A stretch of DNA of 64,000 nt from Zhengella mangrovi (GTDB lineage Bacteria; Pseudomonadota; Alphaproteobacteria; Rhizobiales; Rhizobiaceae), in the NCBI RefSeq assembly GCF_002727065.1, contig NZ_PDVP01000015.1, positions 60,305-124,304 on the forward strand. The letters run 5' to 3'. Below the pieces are notes generated by a model. The model was not told where the DNA came from. It made no database searches and worked only from the letters and a program-made list of their open reading frames with translations. Shown piece by piece: positions 17,974-27,678 of the stretch (within the stretch, counting starts at the first letter, position 1; every line of letters starts with the position of its first letter). The translations under genes were made by a program, and so were the position numbers.

Positions 17974-18867
17974 TCAGTAAGCGCAGACCAGCGCCGAATT
18001 GACGATGCTGTCGGGCGACAGCTTGCGCAGTTGCAGCGCCGTTCTCGGCGGCAGCCTGTCCAGCCCGAGAACCCGCTCGAACAGGCAGAAATCCTCGTAG
18101 CCGCATTCCTTCAGGATGGCATCGACCTCCTGGCCGTCCGATGCGCCGGTGCGTTCGTACAGGATGACAGGGCGATCGCGCCGGATGGTTTTCCTGGCGC
18201 CGCGCAGAACATGGGCCTCATATCCTTCCACGTCCACCTTGATCAGATCCACGCGGCGGCCCGGCGCCCGGGCTTCGACGAGGCTGTCGAGCGGTTCCAG
18301 CCGGACCGGAACATTGAGCACGCCATCTGCCGCCCGCGCGCAGGGCCGCGCAATCGATGCGCCGCCGAGATTGCCTTCCTCGCGGATGGTGATCACGCCT
18401 TCGCCACTCGTGTCCGACGCCCCGATGCAGACCGGCGTCACCCTGGACGTGTCCTGCAGCATGAGGTTGGCTTCCAGCAGCTTGAAGGTGACGGGGTTCG
18501 CCTCGACCGCGATCGTCTCCTCGAAGAAGTCCGAATAGCGGGTCGCGTAAATGCCGATGTTCGCGCCGACATCGACGAACAGGTCCATCCGGTCCAGGTC
18601 GCGGCCAAGATCGGCGAACCGGTTGCGGACCAGGTGGTCCAGTGTCTCCAGTTGCGAACTCTCGAAAATGCCGGTCGAGATGATCCTTCGGGCGATCAGG
18701 TCGTTCGAAGACACGCAAACGGATGGAATGCGCCCCGTGCGCCGCGTCGCGCGCTTTGCCATGCGGTCCAGTGCCCGGGAGAGGAGCTCATCCACGACAA
18801 GGCGTGACAGGCTTCTTTCGCTGGCGACGACAGTGCCTGTTTCGTCCCCCGGCCAGACAATTCTCAT
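17974..18867 (-). CDS. FkbM-family methyltransferase
   Basis: A 297-residue SAM-dependent O-methyltransferase. Motif I is FVDVGANIGIYA, followed by an acidic loop (AVEANP), and KVDVEGYEAHVLRGA is the FkbM hallmark. The N-terminal 90 residues are an unassigned helical region. FkbM enzymes typically methylate hydroxyls of glycans, polyketides or lipids, so a surface glycan is possible. No glycan cluster surrounds it. ATG 18867 is chosen; a long upstream extension is open but unsupported. The upstream region is unusually AT-rich. Confidence 0.86.
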   Translation of the reverse strand: MRIVWPGDETGTVVASERSLSRLVVDELLSRALDRMAKRATRRTGRIPSVCVSSNDLIARRIISTGIFESSQLETLDHLVRNRFADLGRDLDRMDLFVDVGANIGIYATRYSDFFEETIAVEANPVTFKLLEANLMLQDTSRVTPVCIGASDTSGEGVITIREEGNLGGASIARPCARAADGVLNVPVRLEPLDSLVEARAPGRRVDLIKVDVEGYEAHVLRGARKTIRRDRPVILYERTGASDGQEVDAILKECGYEDFCLFERVLGLDRLPPRTALQLRKLSPDSIVNSALVCAY

Positions 18868-19157
18868 CGGTTCCACCCTGCTGGTCTGAAATGCATTGAC
18901 GTTCCGGTTCCGCCATGCCGGGGCGGGCCCGGGACCACCGCCATGAACCGCGCCTTCCTCCGGGCACACGTCCGGCCGGCGTTTCGCTACAGCATGTTTT
19001 CCATACGAGCCGTTACCAGAGGACGAATCGAACGCCAATACTTTGGTGAATCGCTATTTCCGTGGTTAATATTCGTTTCTTGAAACTATGTTTTATATAT
19101 TATCATATTATATTTGTATTTTGTATGACCTTACCTCCATCCCGGCACATCGCGGGA
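18868..19157. other. AT-rich intergenic region upstream of the FkbM gene
   Basis: About 290 bp with no gene. Positions 19065-19132 are roughly 80% A+T in a 65% G+C genome, with runs such as TTTTATATATTATC. Two GANTC sites lie at 19025 and 19048. It probably holds the promoter of the FkbM gene and may mark DNA of foreign origin or a nucleoid-protein binding patch. Confidence 0.5.
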
Positions 19158-19748
19158 TCACGTCGGGTCGCCTTTTGCCTGCCCAGCTGCAACCTTGCCC
19201 TTGCGGGCCTGATAGGCACTGGCATCGCCGAAATCGGCAAAGCCGGCGTGGACCGGATGGGTTCCCCTGGCCGTCCGTGCGTGCTTGATCGGGCACCAGC
19301 GGGTTTCCGTGCGCGCGGCGATCTCGCGGACATAGGCAAGCAGGCCGTTGGCATAGGAACAGTACCAGCAGTTGAGTTTCTCCAGCCCGTTCAGGTAGGC
19401 CAGCTTGTAGCGGTCGAAGACGATGTAGTCGGCGCGCCTGACCTTCTGCAGGCCGTAGGCGGGGAAACAGACCGCCTGGTAGAGCGAGACGAAGAGATCG
19501 AGCAGCACCAGCGGAATGATCACCGCGTAGATGAAGGGCGCCGTCAGCGCCACGGACAGCCGCCCGCCCGCGATATACCTGAGCAGATGCGTCCGCATCT
19601 CGCGGTGGAGACGCACCGCCTCGGCCTCGAAGACAGCCCTGCCGCGCTCCATGCGGTAATTCAGTTTCTCGCGGCGCTCGGCGATCGCCTTTTCCAGGTC
19701 GTCCTGCAGCTTTTCGAACCTGTCCGCCAGTTCCCGGTCGATCGACAT
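19158..19748 (-). CDS. Conserved membrane protein with CWYC and WCPIKH cysteine motifs
   Basis: A 196-residue protein. Residues 1-50 are a charged helix (possible coiled coil, LADRFEKLQDDLEKAIAER), then a hydrophobic stretch about 62-100 (LSVALTAPFIYAVIIPLVLLDLFVSLYQAV), then DYIVFDRYKLAYLNGLEKLNCWYCSYANG and RWCPIKHAR. The C-x-x-C pair and the later Cys-His could bind a metal or be redox active. Similar unnamed proteins occur in proteobacteria as I recall, but no function is assigned. ATG 19748 gives a natural N-terminus. It is followed by the AT-rich gap. Confidence 0.68.
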   Translation of the reverse strand: MSIDRELADRFEKLQDDLEKAIAERREKLNYRMERGRAVFEAEAVRLHREMRTHLLRYIAGGRLSVALTAPFIYAVIIPLVLLDLFVSLYQAVCFPAYGLQKVRRADYIVFDRYKLAYLNGLEKLNCWYCSYANGLLAYVREIAARTETRWCPIKHARTARGTHPVHAGFADFGDASAYQARKGKVAAGQAKGDPT

Positions 19749-19830
19749 GGCCTTCCTCCGCGCATGCATGCAGGCTTTTGCTTGCGGACATGGGAGACCG
19801 CCAGGCCGTCGCAAGTCAAGCGCGATCGCC

Positions 19831-20916
19831 TCAGCGGAAATGCTTGGACAGCTTCAGGCCCTGCGCCTGGTAGTTGGATTTCAGGTCGGCGCCATAAAGC
19901 GCGCCCGGGCGCGCCAGCATGTGCTCGTAGACGAGGCGGCCGACGATCTGGCCATGCTCGAGAATGAAGGGAACCTCGTGGCTGCGCACCTCCAGAACGG
20001 CGCGCGCGCCCCTGCCCCCGGCGCCGGCATGGCCGAAACCGGGATCGAAGAAGCCGGCATAGTGGACGCGGAATTCGCCGACCAGCGGATCGAACGGGGT
20101 CATCTCGGCAGCGAAATCGGGCGGCACGTGCACCGCCTCGCGGCTGACGAGGATGTAGAACTCGTCCGGGTCCAGCACCAGTTCGCCAAGGCCGCGGCCC
20201 TGCAGCGGCTCCCAGAAGTCGAGGACGTCGTGGGCGGCCTTCCGGTCGACATCGACCAGGCCGGTGTGATGCTTGCCGCGATAGCCGATCAGGCCGCCCT
20301 CGCCGCCCATCAGGTCGATGGAAAGCGCCAGTCCGCCGCCGGAGATATGCGGCTCGCCCTCGTCCACCAGCGCCTCGGAACGGTGCAGCAGCATGAGCTC
20401 GCCTTCCGAAAGCAGGGCATGACCCTTGCGGAAACGGATCTGGCTCAGGCGCGAGCCGGTCCGTACCACGATGGGAAAGGTGCGCGGGCTGACCTCCATG
20501 TAAAGCGGGCCGGTGTAGCCCGGCGCGATCTTGTCGAACTCGCGGCCGTGGTCCGTCATCACCCGGGTGAAGATGTCGAGGCGGCCGGTCGAGCTCTTCG
20601 GATTGGCGGAGGCGGAGATCGCCTCGGGCAGATCGAGGCTTTCCAGCAGCGGGATGATGTAGACGCAGCCGGTTTCCAGCACCGCACCCTCGGTCAGGTC
20701 GATCTCGTGCAGGCGAAGCCGGTCCAGCTTGGCCTCGACGGTCGACGTGGGGCCGGGCAGGAAGGACGCGCGGACGCGGTAGGCGGTGTGGCCCAGGCGC
20801 AGGTCCAGGCTGGCCGGCTGGACCTGGTCTTCATCCAGCGGCCGGGCGCTTTTCAGGCTGCCTGTCCGAAAAAGGTCGGTGATGTCCCGGTCGGGCAGAA
20901 TGCCGGTCTGGCGCAC
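19831..20916 (-). CDS. dcd: dCTP deaminase, long two-domain form
   Basis: A 361-residue enzyme, about twice the E. coli Dcd (193 residues). It holds two dUTPase-like beta-barrels: residues about 25-175 (QPASLDLRLG, SSTGRLDIFTRVMTDHG, RTGSRLSQIRF) and about 190-350 (HVPPDFAAEM, FFDPGFG). It deaminates dCTP to dUTP for dTMP synthesis. This long architecture is characteristic of Hyphomicrobiales and relatives. The GTG at 20916 is chosen because a GGAGGAG site lies just upstream, whereas the open ATG further on lacks one. The metZ riboswitch lies on the other strand about 90 bp away, so the genes are divergent. Confidence 0.9.
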   Translation of the reverse strand: MRQTGILPDRDITDLFRTGSLKSARPLDEDQVQPASLDLRLGHTAYRVRASFLPGPTSTVEAKLDRLRLHEIDLTEGAVLETGCVYIIPLLESLDLPEAISASANPKSSTGRLDIFTRVMTDHGREFDKIAPGYTGPLYMEVSPRTFPIVVRTGSRLSQIRFRKGHALLSEGELMLLHRSEALVDEGEPHISGGGLALSIDLMGGEGGLIGYRGKHHTGLVDVDRKAAHDVLDFWEPLQGRGLGELVLDPDEFYILVSREAVHVPPDFAAEMTPFDPLVGEFRVHYAGFFDPGFGHAGAGGRGARAVLEVRSHEVPFILEHGQIVGRLVYEHMLARPGALYGADLKSNYQAQGLKLSKHFR

Positions 20917-21003
20917 GTGTCCCACTCCTCCTGTCTGACCGGACAGCTTTATCGTCACGGTGCGTTGACGCAAGGGAGCGGCGGCCGTATAAGCCCGTTA
21001 TCC

Positions 21004-21054
21004 CGTGGTGATTTGGCCGGCCGGCTTGCAGCCACGTAAAATAAGTCGCTAAAG
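21004..21054 (+). promoter_or_regulatory. SAM-II riboswitch
   Basis: The sequence matches the SAM-II pseudoknot aptamer. P1 is CGTGG (21004-21008) with CCACG (21032-21036), followed by TGATTTGGCCGG, a CTTGCAG loop segment and the 3' AAGTCGCTAAAG block that closes the pseudoknot. SAM-II aptamers sit upstream of metA/metZ-type genes in alphaproteobacteria and repress them when S-adenosylmethionine is high. Here it lies 65 bp upstream of the metZ start. Confidence 0.9.
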
Positions 21055-21068
21055 GGCCGAGTGGGAAC

Positions 21069-21099
21069 CCGGCTTGCGACTTTCGCGGCCGGTTTTTTT
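21069..21099 (+). terminator. Intrinsic terminator downstream of the SAM-II aptamer
   Basis: A stem CCGGC/GCCGG, extended by TGCG/CGCG, and a run of seven T's (21093-21099) lie between the aptamer and the metZ ATG. This is the expected expression platform if SAM binding controls transcription termination. Confidence 0.75.
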
Positions 21100-21118
21100 G
21101 TTTTTGAAAGCTGACACG

Positions 21119-22306
21119 ATGGCCGAGACAAAACGCCCTCTCCACCCGCAAACCACCCTCGTTCATGGCGGCACGCTGCGTTCGCAGTTCGGCGAGACGT
21201 CCGAGGCGATGTACCTGACGCAGGGTTTTGTCTACGACAGCGCCGAGGCGGCCGAGGCCCGTTTCAAGGGCGAGGAGCCGGGCTTCATCTACTCGCGCTA
21301 TGCCAATCCCACCGTCGACATGTTCGAAAAGCGCATGATCGCGCTTGAGGGGGCGGAAGACGCGCGGGCGATGGCCTCGGGCATGGCCGCCGTCTCGGCC
21401 GCGCTCCTGTGCCAGTTGAAGGCCGGCGACCACATCGTGGCGGCCAAGCAGTTGTTCGGGTCATGCCGCTGGGTGGCCGAGACGCTGTGCCCGAAGTATG
21501 GCATCGAGGTCTCGATCATCGACGGCACGAAGCTGGAGGAATGGGACGCGGCGCGGCGGCCGAACACCCGGGTCTTCTTCCTGGAAAGCCCGACCAACCC
21601 GACGCTTGCCGTCATCGACATCGCCGCGGTGGCCGGCATCGCCAATGATCACGGCATCACGGTGGTGGTCGACAACGTCTTCGCGACACCGCTCTACCAG
21701 AAGCCGCTGGAACTGGGCGCCCATGTCGTCGTCTACTCGGCCACCAAGCACATCGACGGCCAGGGCCGCTGCCTTGGCGGCATCGTGCTGTCGTCGAAGG
21801 AGTGGATCGACGAGAACCTGCACGACTATTTCCGTCACACGGGCCCAAGCCTGTCGCCGTTCAACGCCTGGACGCTCCTGAAGGGGCTGGAAACGCTGCC
21901 GCTGCGCGTCACCCAGCAGACGCAGACGGCCGGCCGGATCGCCGACTTCCTGGCTGACCACGGCAAGGTCGCGCAGGTCATCTACCCGGGGCGTTCCGAC
22001 CATCCGCAAGCCGGGATCATCGCCCGGCAGATGGCCGGCGGGTCGACCATGGTGTGCCTGGAACTGAAGGGCGGAAAGGACGCGGCCTTCGCCTTCGAGA
22101 ACGCGCTGGAGATCATCGCGATCTCCAACAATCTCGGCGACGCCAAGAGCCTCGTCACCCACCCGACGACGACCACGCACAAGAACCTGACCGAGGACGC
22201 CCGGCTGGAGCAGGGCATCCGCCCCGGCACGGTGCGGCTCTCGGTGGGGCTGGAGCACGCCGACGACCTGATCGCAGACATCGAGCAGGCGCTGGCCAGG
22301 GCCTGA
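21119..22306 (+). CDS. metZ: O-succinylhomoserine sulfhydrylase
   Basis: A 395-residue PLP enzyme of the Cys/Met metabolism family. It has IYSRYANPTVDMFEKRMIALEG, the SGMAA PLP-phosphate loop, ESPTNP, VDNVFATP with the pyridine-binding Asp, and the PLP Lys in YSATKHIDGQGR. The pattern fits O-succinylhomoserine (or O-acetylhomoserine) sulfhydrylases, which use sulfide to make homocysteine in methionine synthesis. The SAM-II riboswitch upstream supports the methionine role and indicates repression by SAM. The choice of metZ over metY rests on the alphaproteobacterial context. It converges on the next gene, 6 bp away. Confidence 0.94.
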   Translation: MAETKRPLHPQTTLVHGGTLRSQFGETSEAMYLTQGFVYDSAEAAEARFKGEEPGFIYSRYANPTVDMFEKRMIALEGAEDARAMASGMAAVSAALLCQLKAGDHIVAAKQLFGSCRWVAETLCPKYGIEVSIIDGTKLEEWDAARRPNTRVFFLESPTNPTLAVIDIAAVAGIANDHGITVVVDNVFATPLYQKPLELGAHVVVYSATKHIDGQGRCLGGIVLSSKEWIDENLHDYFRHTGPSLSPFNAWTLLKGLETLPLRVTQQTQTAGRIADFLADHGKVAQVIYPGRSDHPQAGIIARQMAGGSTMVCLELKGGKDAAFAFENALEIIAISNNLGDAKSLVTHPTTTTHKNLTEDARLEQGIRPGTVRLSVGLEHADDLIADIEQALARA

Positions 22307-22311
22307 CAGGC

Positions 22312-22926
22312 TCAGTCGCGGCCGGCGAAAGCCCGCCGCGCCAGCATGATACGGACAGCCGCCGTGTAGAGGCACACGGCGGCAAAACCCCAGGCCAGCA
22401 ACGTGAACCAGCCGGGGAACAGGCACATCGCCACGAATACGCCGATGGTCTCGGTAGCCTCGGCAAGGCCGGTGGTGAAGTAGATCGACTTCTCGCCACG
22501 CGCCACCGTCTCCATGGAATGGCGCTCGGCAAGCACGGCATAGGCCAGGAAGCTCGCGCCATTGGCATAGAAGGTGAAGATCAGCGCCGCCGCAGCCAGG
22601 GCATTGGCGGACGGATCCAGCACCGCGAAGGCCAGCGGAACGGCACCGTAAAAGACGAAATCCAGAACGATATCCAGGTAGCCGCCGTAGCCGGTCCTGC
22701 CGTTGATGGCCGCGACCGCACCGTCGAGGCCGTCGGCCAGGCGGCTGGCAAGCAGAAGGACCAGGCCGGTTCCCAGCCATCCGGCGGCAATGGCGGCCGC
22801 GGCGGCCATGCCGACGGCCCAGCCGGTCCACGTCACGGCATTGGCCGAGACGCCGAGAGCGGCAAGCGAGCGCGCCATGGCTCTCAGCCCGGGGTCGATG
22901 CGTTGACGCATCCATCCGTCCAGCAT
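22312..22926 (-). CDS. CDP-alcohol phosphatidyltransferase-family protein
   Basis: A 204-residue inner-membrane protein with five or six spans. The catalytic motif is DGLDGAVAAINGRTGYGGYLDIVLD (about residues 65-89), a variant of D-G-x2-A-R-x8-G-x3-D-x3-D in which Ala-Arg is altered to Ala-Val-Ala-Ala. These enzymes transfer a phosphatidyl group from CDP-diacylglycerol to an alcohol in phospholipid synthesis. The acceptor is not identifiable, and the altered motif leaves activity open. The ATG at 22926 is chosen for its GGGAGG site; the frame opens at 22953. Confidence 0.82.
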   Translation of the reverse strand: MLDGWMRQRIDPGLRAMARSLAALGVSANAVTWTGWAVGMAAAAAIAAGWLGTGLVLLLASRLADGLDGAVAAINGRTGYGGYLDIVLDFVFYGAVPLAFAVLDPSANALAAAALIFTFYANGASFLAYAVLAERHSMETVARGEKSIYFTTGLAEATETIGVFVAMCLFPGWFTLLAWGFAAVCLYTAAVRIMLARRAFAGRD

Positions 22927-23202
22927 TGGGCGCCTCCCTTGTTTCCTGACCATGGCCGTCAGGACGCTATTTCGACGCGGCGTTTCTGTTTATCGAACAA
23001 ATAGCTCAATTTTTCCGCGAGCCATAAATCAAAAACAATCATTTCCCCGTGTTTACGTCGCTACGATTGACGGTTGAAAACGTCCCTTGCCTACAACACG
23101 TTCATTCGTCAGTATTACACCCAACTACTGAAACACACATTTGCGGGACTGTCGGTTTTGAAAGCGATTACTGGAGACAGAGATTCCGTCACGGAGCCGT
23201 CC

Positions 23203-23595
23203 ATGTACAGCGTTCGAACTGGAAACATCGAGGTCAGTGTCGAGCCGGTCTACCTGGAAGAGGAGTCCGAGCCGGACGACAACCGGTTCTTCTGGGCCTA
23301 CCAGGTTCACATCGCGAACGACGGCGACACGGCGGTTCAACTGCTGTCGCGATACTGGCGGATCACCGATGGCCTCGGGCGCGTGGAAGAGGTGCGCGGT
23401 CCCGGCGTGGTCGGCGAGCAACCGATCATCGCACCCGGCGGGCAGTACGAGTACACGTCAGGCTGTCCCCTGCCGACGCCTTCCGGGATCATGCAGGGCT
23501 ATTACACGATGAGCGATCCCGAAGGCCATCACTTCGAGGTCCACATCCCGGCGTTCTCTCTGGACATCCCCGGAACCCTGCGCACGGTCAACTGA
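23203..23595 (+). CDS. apaG: ApaG family protein
   Basis: A 130-residue Co2+/Mg2+-type ApaG protein, the usual length. It has the fibronectin III-like fold signature [29 protein letters not shown], then [27 protein letters not shown] and GIMQGYYTM. Its biochemical role remains unclear; E. coli apaG is part of the ksgA-apaG-apaH operon. Here it stands alone, convergent with hslO. ATG 23203 gives the standard N-terminus ([15 protein letters not shown]); upstream codons lack homology. Confidence 0.95.
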   Translation: MYSVRTGNIEVSVEPVYLEEESEPDDNRFFWAYQVHIANDGDTAVQLLSRYWRITDGLGRVEEVRGPGVVGEQPIIAPGGQYEYTSGCPLPTPSGIMQGYYTMSDPEGHHFEVHIPAFSLDIPGTLRTVN

Positions 23596-23618
23596 GCGCC
23601 CGACAACCGGCCTGACGG

Positions 23619-24596
23619 CTACTTGCCTTCGAATTCCTTCGGATCAAAGGTGTAGTGCGTCGAGCAGAACTCGCAGGTCACCTTGATCTCGCCGTCCTCG
23701 ATGCTCTCGGTGATTTCCTCGGCGGTGAAGCCTTCGAGGATAGAGCCGATTTTCTCGCGCGTGCAGGAACACTTGTCGAAGACCGGGGCCGGTTCGTAGA
23801 CGGTCGCGCCGTGTTCGTGGAACAGCCGGTAGAGCAGCCGCTCGGCACCGACGCTCGGATCCCACAGCTCGGTCGGCTCGATGGTCGCCAGCAGTGCCTC
23901 CGTCTCGCGCCAGGCATTGTCGACGGACATGTGGCCGCTGCCGTCGTCGCCGTCGCCGCCGTGGAGGTCCGGCATGCGCATCCGCTCGGGCGCTTCCGGG
24001 AGGAACTGGGCAACGATGCCGCCGGCACGCCATTGCTCGTGGCCACCCGGCAGGATCTGGCGCCCCGCGGCCAGGCGAACGGCTGTCGGGATCTGTTCCG
24101 ACTGCCTGAAATACTTCTGCGCGACGGTTTCCAGGCTGGAGCCGTCGAGTTCGACGATGCCCTGGTAGCGCTGCATGTGCACGCCCTGGTCGATGGTCAG
24201 CGCGAGGATGCCCGTGCCGAGCAGGTCCTCCGGCGCCGTCCGGCCCGCCGCGACCGCTTCCGCCAGACGCTCCTCGTCATAGCGGGCATAGGCGCGAATG
24301 CCGTCAGGTGTCGTGAAATCGGCGACCAGCATGTCCACCGGACCGTCGGACTGGGTCTGGAAGATGAACTTGCCATCGAACTTCAGCGACGTTCCGAGCA
24401 GGACGGCCAGCGTCGTCGCCTCGGCGAGGAGCAGGCACACGTCCGGCGGATAGGCATGGCGGGCGAGGATCGAGTCGAGCGCCGGCCCGAGCTGGACTAT
24501 GCGCCCGCGCGCGTCCAGCGGCTCCACCTGGAACGGCACCACGGCGTCATCGCCGGCGTGGCCGATCTCGCCAAGTTCCCTGTCGGACCCCGCCAC
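23619..24596 (-). CDS. hslO: Redox-regulated chaperone Hsp33
   Basis: A 325-residue Hsp33. The N-terminal substrate-binding domain carries LLAEATTLAVLLGTSLKFDGKFIFQTQSDGPV; the C-terminal zinc switch has the CxC pair in KCSC and the CxxC pair in CEFC (residues about 270-305). Oxidation releases zinc and activates holdase function in the cytoplasm. The GTG start at 24596 lies two bases after the argF stop, with a GGGG-rich site upstream, so translation is probably coupled. It forms the tail of an argD-argF-hslO operon, a common order in alphaproteobacteria. Confidence 0.95.
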   Translation of the reverse strand: MAGSDRELGEIGHAGDDAVVPFQVEPLDARGRIVQLGPALDSILARHAYPPDVCLLLAEATTLAVLLGTSLKFDGKFIFQTQSDGPVDMLVADFTTPDGIRAYARYDEERLAEAVAAGRTAPEDLLGTGILALTIDQGVHMQRYQGIVELDGSSLETVAQKYFRQSEQIPTAVRLAAGRQILPGGHEQWRAGGIVAQFLPEAPERMRMPDLHGGDGDDGSGHMSVDNAWRETEALLATIEPTELWDPSVGAERLLYRLFHEHGATVYEPAPVFDKCSCTREKIGSILEGFTAEEITESIEDGEIKVTCEFCSTHYTFDPKEFEGK

Positions 24597-24598
24597 GT

Positions 24599-25522
<924 letters not shown>

Positions 25523-25555
25523 GGCTTGGCTCCACTCCGGTTGCTTGTGTTCTGG

Positions 25556-26734
25556 TTACGGTGTCGAAAGGCTGGCGGAGGCTTCGCGCAGCCAATCAAC
25601 CGCAAGGCGGATCTCGTCGTCGGTCGCGGTCAGGGGCGGCAGGAAGCGCAGCACGTTGTCGCCGGCGGGGACTGCGAGCAGCTTCGCCGCGCGCAGCGCC
25701 GCGTTGACCGTTGCATTCGGCATTACGCACTTGACGCCCAGCATCAGGCCGGAGCCGCGCACTTCCGACAGGACATCGGGGAACTCGTCGACCACGGAGG
25801 CGAGCCCCTGCTTGAAGAGCAGCGCCTTGCGCGACACCTCGTCGAGAAAGCCGTCTTCCAGCACGACATCGAGCACGGCATTGGCGACCGCCATGGCGAG
25901 CGGATTGCCGCCGAAGGTGGTGCCATGGGTGCCGGCGACCATGCCGCTGGCCGCGTCCTCGGTCGCCAGGCAGGCGCCCACGGGGAAGCCGCCGCCGATG
26001 CCCTTGGCAATGGCCATGATGTCCGGGGTGACGTCCGACCACTCGTGGGCGAACAGCCGGCCGGTCCGGCCAACGCCGCTCTGCACCTCGTCGAGGATCA
26101 GCAGGGCGCCGGTGCGGTCGCACAGTTCGCGCAGGTCGCGCATGGCCTCGCCTGAGACCGGGCGGATGCCGCCTTCACCCTGGACCGGTTCGATCAGGAT
26201 CGCGGCGGTCGTGTCGCCGACGGCAGCCAGCAGCGCCTCGCGATCGCCGAAGGGCACCTGGATGAAGCCTGGCGCCTTGGGGCCGAAGCCCTCCAGGTAC
26301 TTGGCCTGGCCGCCGGCCGCGATGGTGGCCAGCGTGCGCCCGTGGAACGCGCCTTCGAACGTGATGATGTCGATGCGCTCCGGCGCGCCCTTCTGGTAGT
26401 GGTAGCGCCGGGCGGTCTTGATGGCGCATTCCAGCGCCTCGGCACCGGAATTGGTGAAGAAAACCCGGTCGGCGAAGGTATGCTCGGCCAGGCGCTCGGC
26501 CAGCCGGCGCTGTCCAGGCACCTCGAACAGGTTCGACGTGTGCCACAGCTTGCCCGCCTGCTCGGTGAGCGCGGCGACCAGGTGCGGATGGCAGTGGCCC
26601 AGGGAGTTCACCGCGATGCCACCGGAAAAATCGAGGTATCGGTCGCCGTCGCTCATGATGAGCCAGGACCCCTCACCGCGTTCCGGGGAAACCGGAATGC
26701 GCGCGTAGGTATCGAACAGCGCAGACCCAGGCAT
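25556..26734 (-). CDS. argD: Acetylornithine aminotransferase
   Basis: A 392-residue class III PLP aminotransferase. Features are [45 protein letters not shown], the PLP Lys in [13 protein letters not shown] and [10 protein letters not shown]. It converts N-acetylglutamate semialdehyde to N-acetylornithine. ATG 26734 gives the family N-terminus ([20 protein letters not shown]). The leader contains a strong minus-strand terminator (26803-26826) about 70 bp before the start, suggesting attenuation of the operon. Confidence 0.97.
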   Translation of the reverse strand: MPGSALFDTYARIPVSPERGEGSWLIMSDGDRYLDFSGGIAVNSLGHCHPHLVAALTEQAGKLWHTSNLFEVPGQRRLAERLAEHTFADRVFFTNSGAEALECAIKTARRYHYQKGAPERIDIITFEGAFHGRTLATIAAGGQAKYLEGFGPKAPGFIQVPFGDREALLAAVGDTTAAILIEPVQGEGGIRPVSGEAMRDLRELCDRTGALLILDEVQSGVGRTGRLFAHEWSDVTPDIMAIAKGIGGGFPVGACLATEDAASGMVAGTHGTTFGGNPLAMAVANAVLDVVLEDGFLDEVSRKALLFKQGLASVVDEFPDVLSEVRGSGLMLGVKCVMPNATVNAALRAAKLLAVPAGDNVLRFLPPLTATDDEIRLAVDWLREASASLSTP

Positions 26735-27144
26735 TGCAGTCAAACTCCAAAGACAGGCGCCCAGAGCCTTCCGTTTCCGGCCGTCACGGGGCAAGGAAAA
26801 TCAAAAAAGCCGCCTCTCCGGGCGGCCTTTCCGTAATATTCCCAATTCATGACATGAAGTCAATCTTTGCTCTGGCCTTGCCCTGCGCAGGGGCCCGCAA
26901 ACCGGGTCCGAAACAGGGACTGTCGCATTTCGGACTCACCGCGGGAGCAAATTTGGGGAAAACCCGGAAAAGGCAAACCGGCGGCAGGGCGGACTCTTGT
27001 CACCGAGTCACCCGGTATTGTAGTTTCCGGTCAATCAGAGACTACATCTCGTGCGGCGAACCCTAAATGTTGCGTAACAGGGCGCCCGGTCATCCGGGCG
27101 AGCGCGGACGGATTCATTGAAATGCGGCGACCGGAGCAACAAAC
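26735..27144. other. Divergent control region between argD and gcrA
   Basis: 410 bp without a gene. It contains a minus-strand intrinsic terminator (26803-26826), a 12-bp palindrome CCCTGCGCAGGG at 26881-26892, an 8-bp inverted repeat GTCCGAAA/TTTCGGAC at 26906/26928, and four GANTC sites (26933, 26992, 27005, 27111). A short minus-strand frame begins with ATG at 26850 (MNWEYYGKAAR) and reads through the terminator. Promoters for both arginine genes and gcrA must lie here. Confidence 0.6.
26803..26826 (-). terminator. Candidate attenuator in the argD leader
   Basis: On the minus strand GCCGCC pairs with GGCGGC around a CGGAGA loop and is followed by six T's. It points toward argD and no other minus-strand gene lies upstream before gcrA, so it is best explained as a leader terminator of the arg operon. 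Confidence 0.6.
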
Positions 27145-27678
27145 ATGAACTGGACCGATGAGCGAGTTGAACTCCTCAAGAAACTTTGGGCGGAAGGCCT
27201 GAGCGCCAGCCAGATCGCGTCCCAGCTTGGCGGCGTGAGCCGCAACGCGGTGATCGGCAAGGTGCACCGGCTCAAGCTGTCCGGCCGGGGCCGCCCGACC
27301 GCCAGCCCGCAGCGCCAGAAGAAGTCGGCCCGTCCGGCCGCAGCCGCCGGAAAGCCGGCCACGCAGCGCCCGTCCACATCGGTTCCGCGTTCGGCGCCGA
27401 TGACATCGGGCGCCAACGCGCTCAAGGCCGACTACGACATGGACGTGATGGTGGAAGAACTCCCCGTGATCCGTTCTTCGGAGGTCGTGGTGCCGATCTC
27501 GCGCAAGCTGGAACTGACCGAACTAACCGAGCGGACCTGCAAGTGGCCGATCGGCGATCCGCTGGCCGAGGATTTCCATTTCTGCGGCAACGACTCCGGC
27601 GAGAGCGGCCCCTATTGCGCCTACCACGCCCGGCTGGCCTTTCAGCCGGCATCCGACCGGAAGCGCAACCGCCGCTGA
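27145..27678 (+). CDS. gcrA: Cell cycle regulator GcrA
   Basis: A 177-residue sigma70-associated regulator. The N-terminal HTH domain (WTDERVELLKKLWAEGLSA, QIASQLGG, SRNAVIGKVHRLKL) recognises promoters carrying methylated GANTC. A basic, Ala/Pro-rich linker (50-95) follows, then a C-terminal domain with CKWPIGDP, FHFCGN and GPYCAYH that binds sigma70 region 2. GcrA couples CcrM methylation to cell-cycle transcription in alphaproteobacteria. Its own upstream region has four GANTC sites. A hairpin-rich gap follows. Confidence 0.96.
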   Translation: MNWTDERVELLKKLWAEGLSASQIASQLGGVSRNAVIGKVHRLKLSGRGRPTASPQRQKKSARPAAAAGKPATQRPSTSVPRSAPMTSGANALKADYDMDVMVEELPVIRSSEVVVPISRKLELTELTERTCKWPIGDPLAEDFHFCGNDSGESGPYCAYHARLAFQPASDRKRNRR

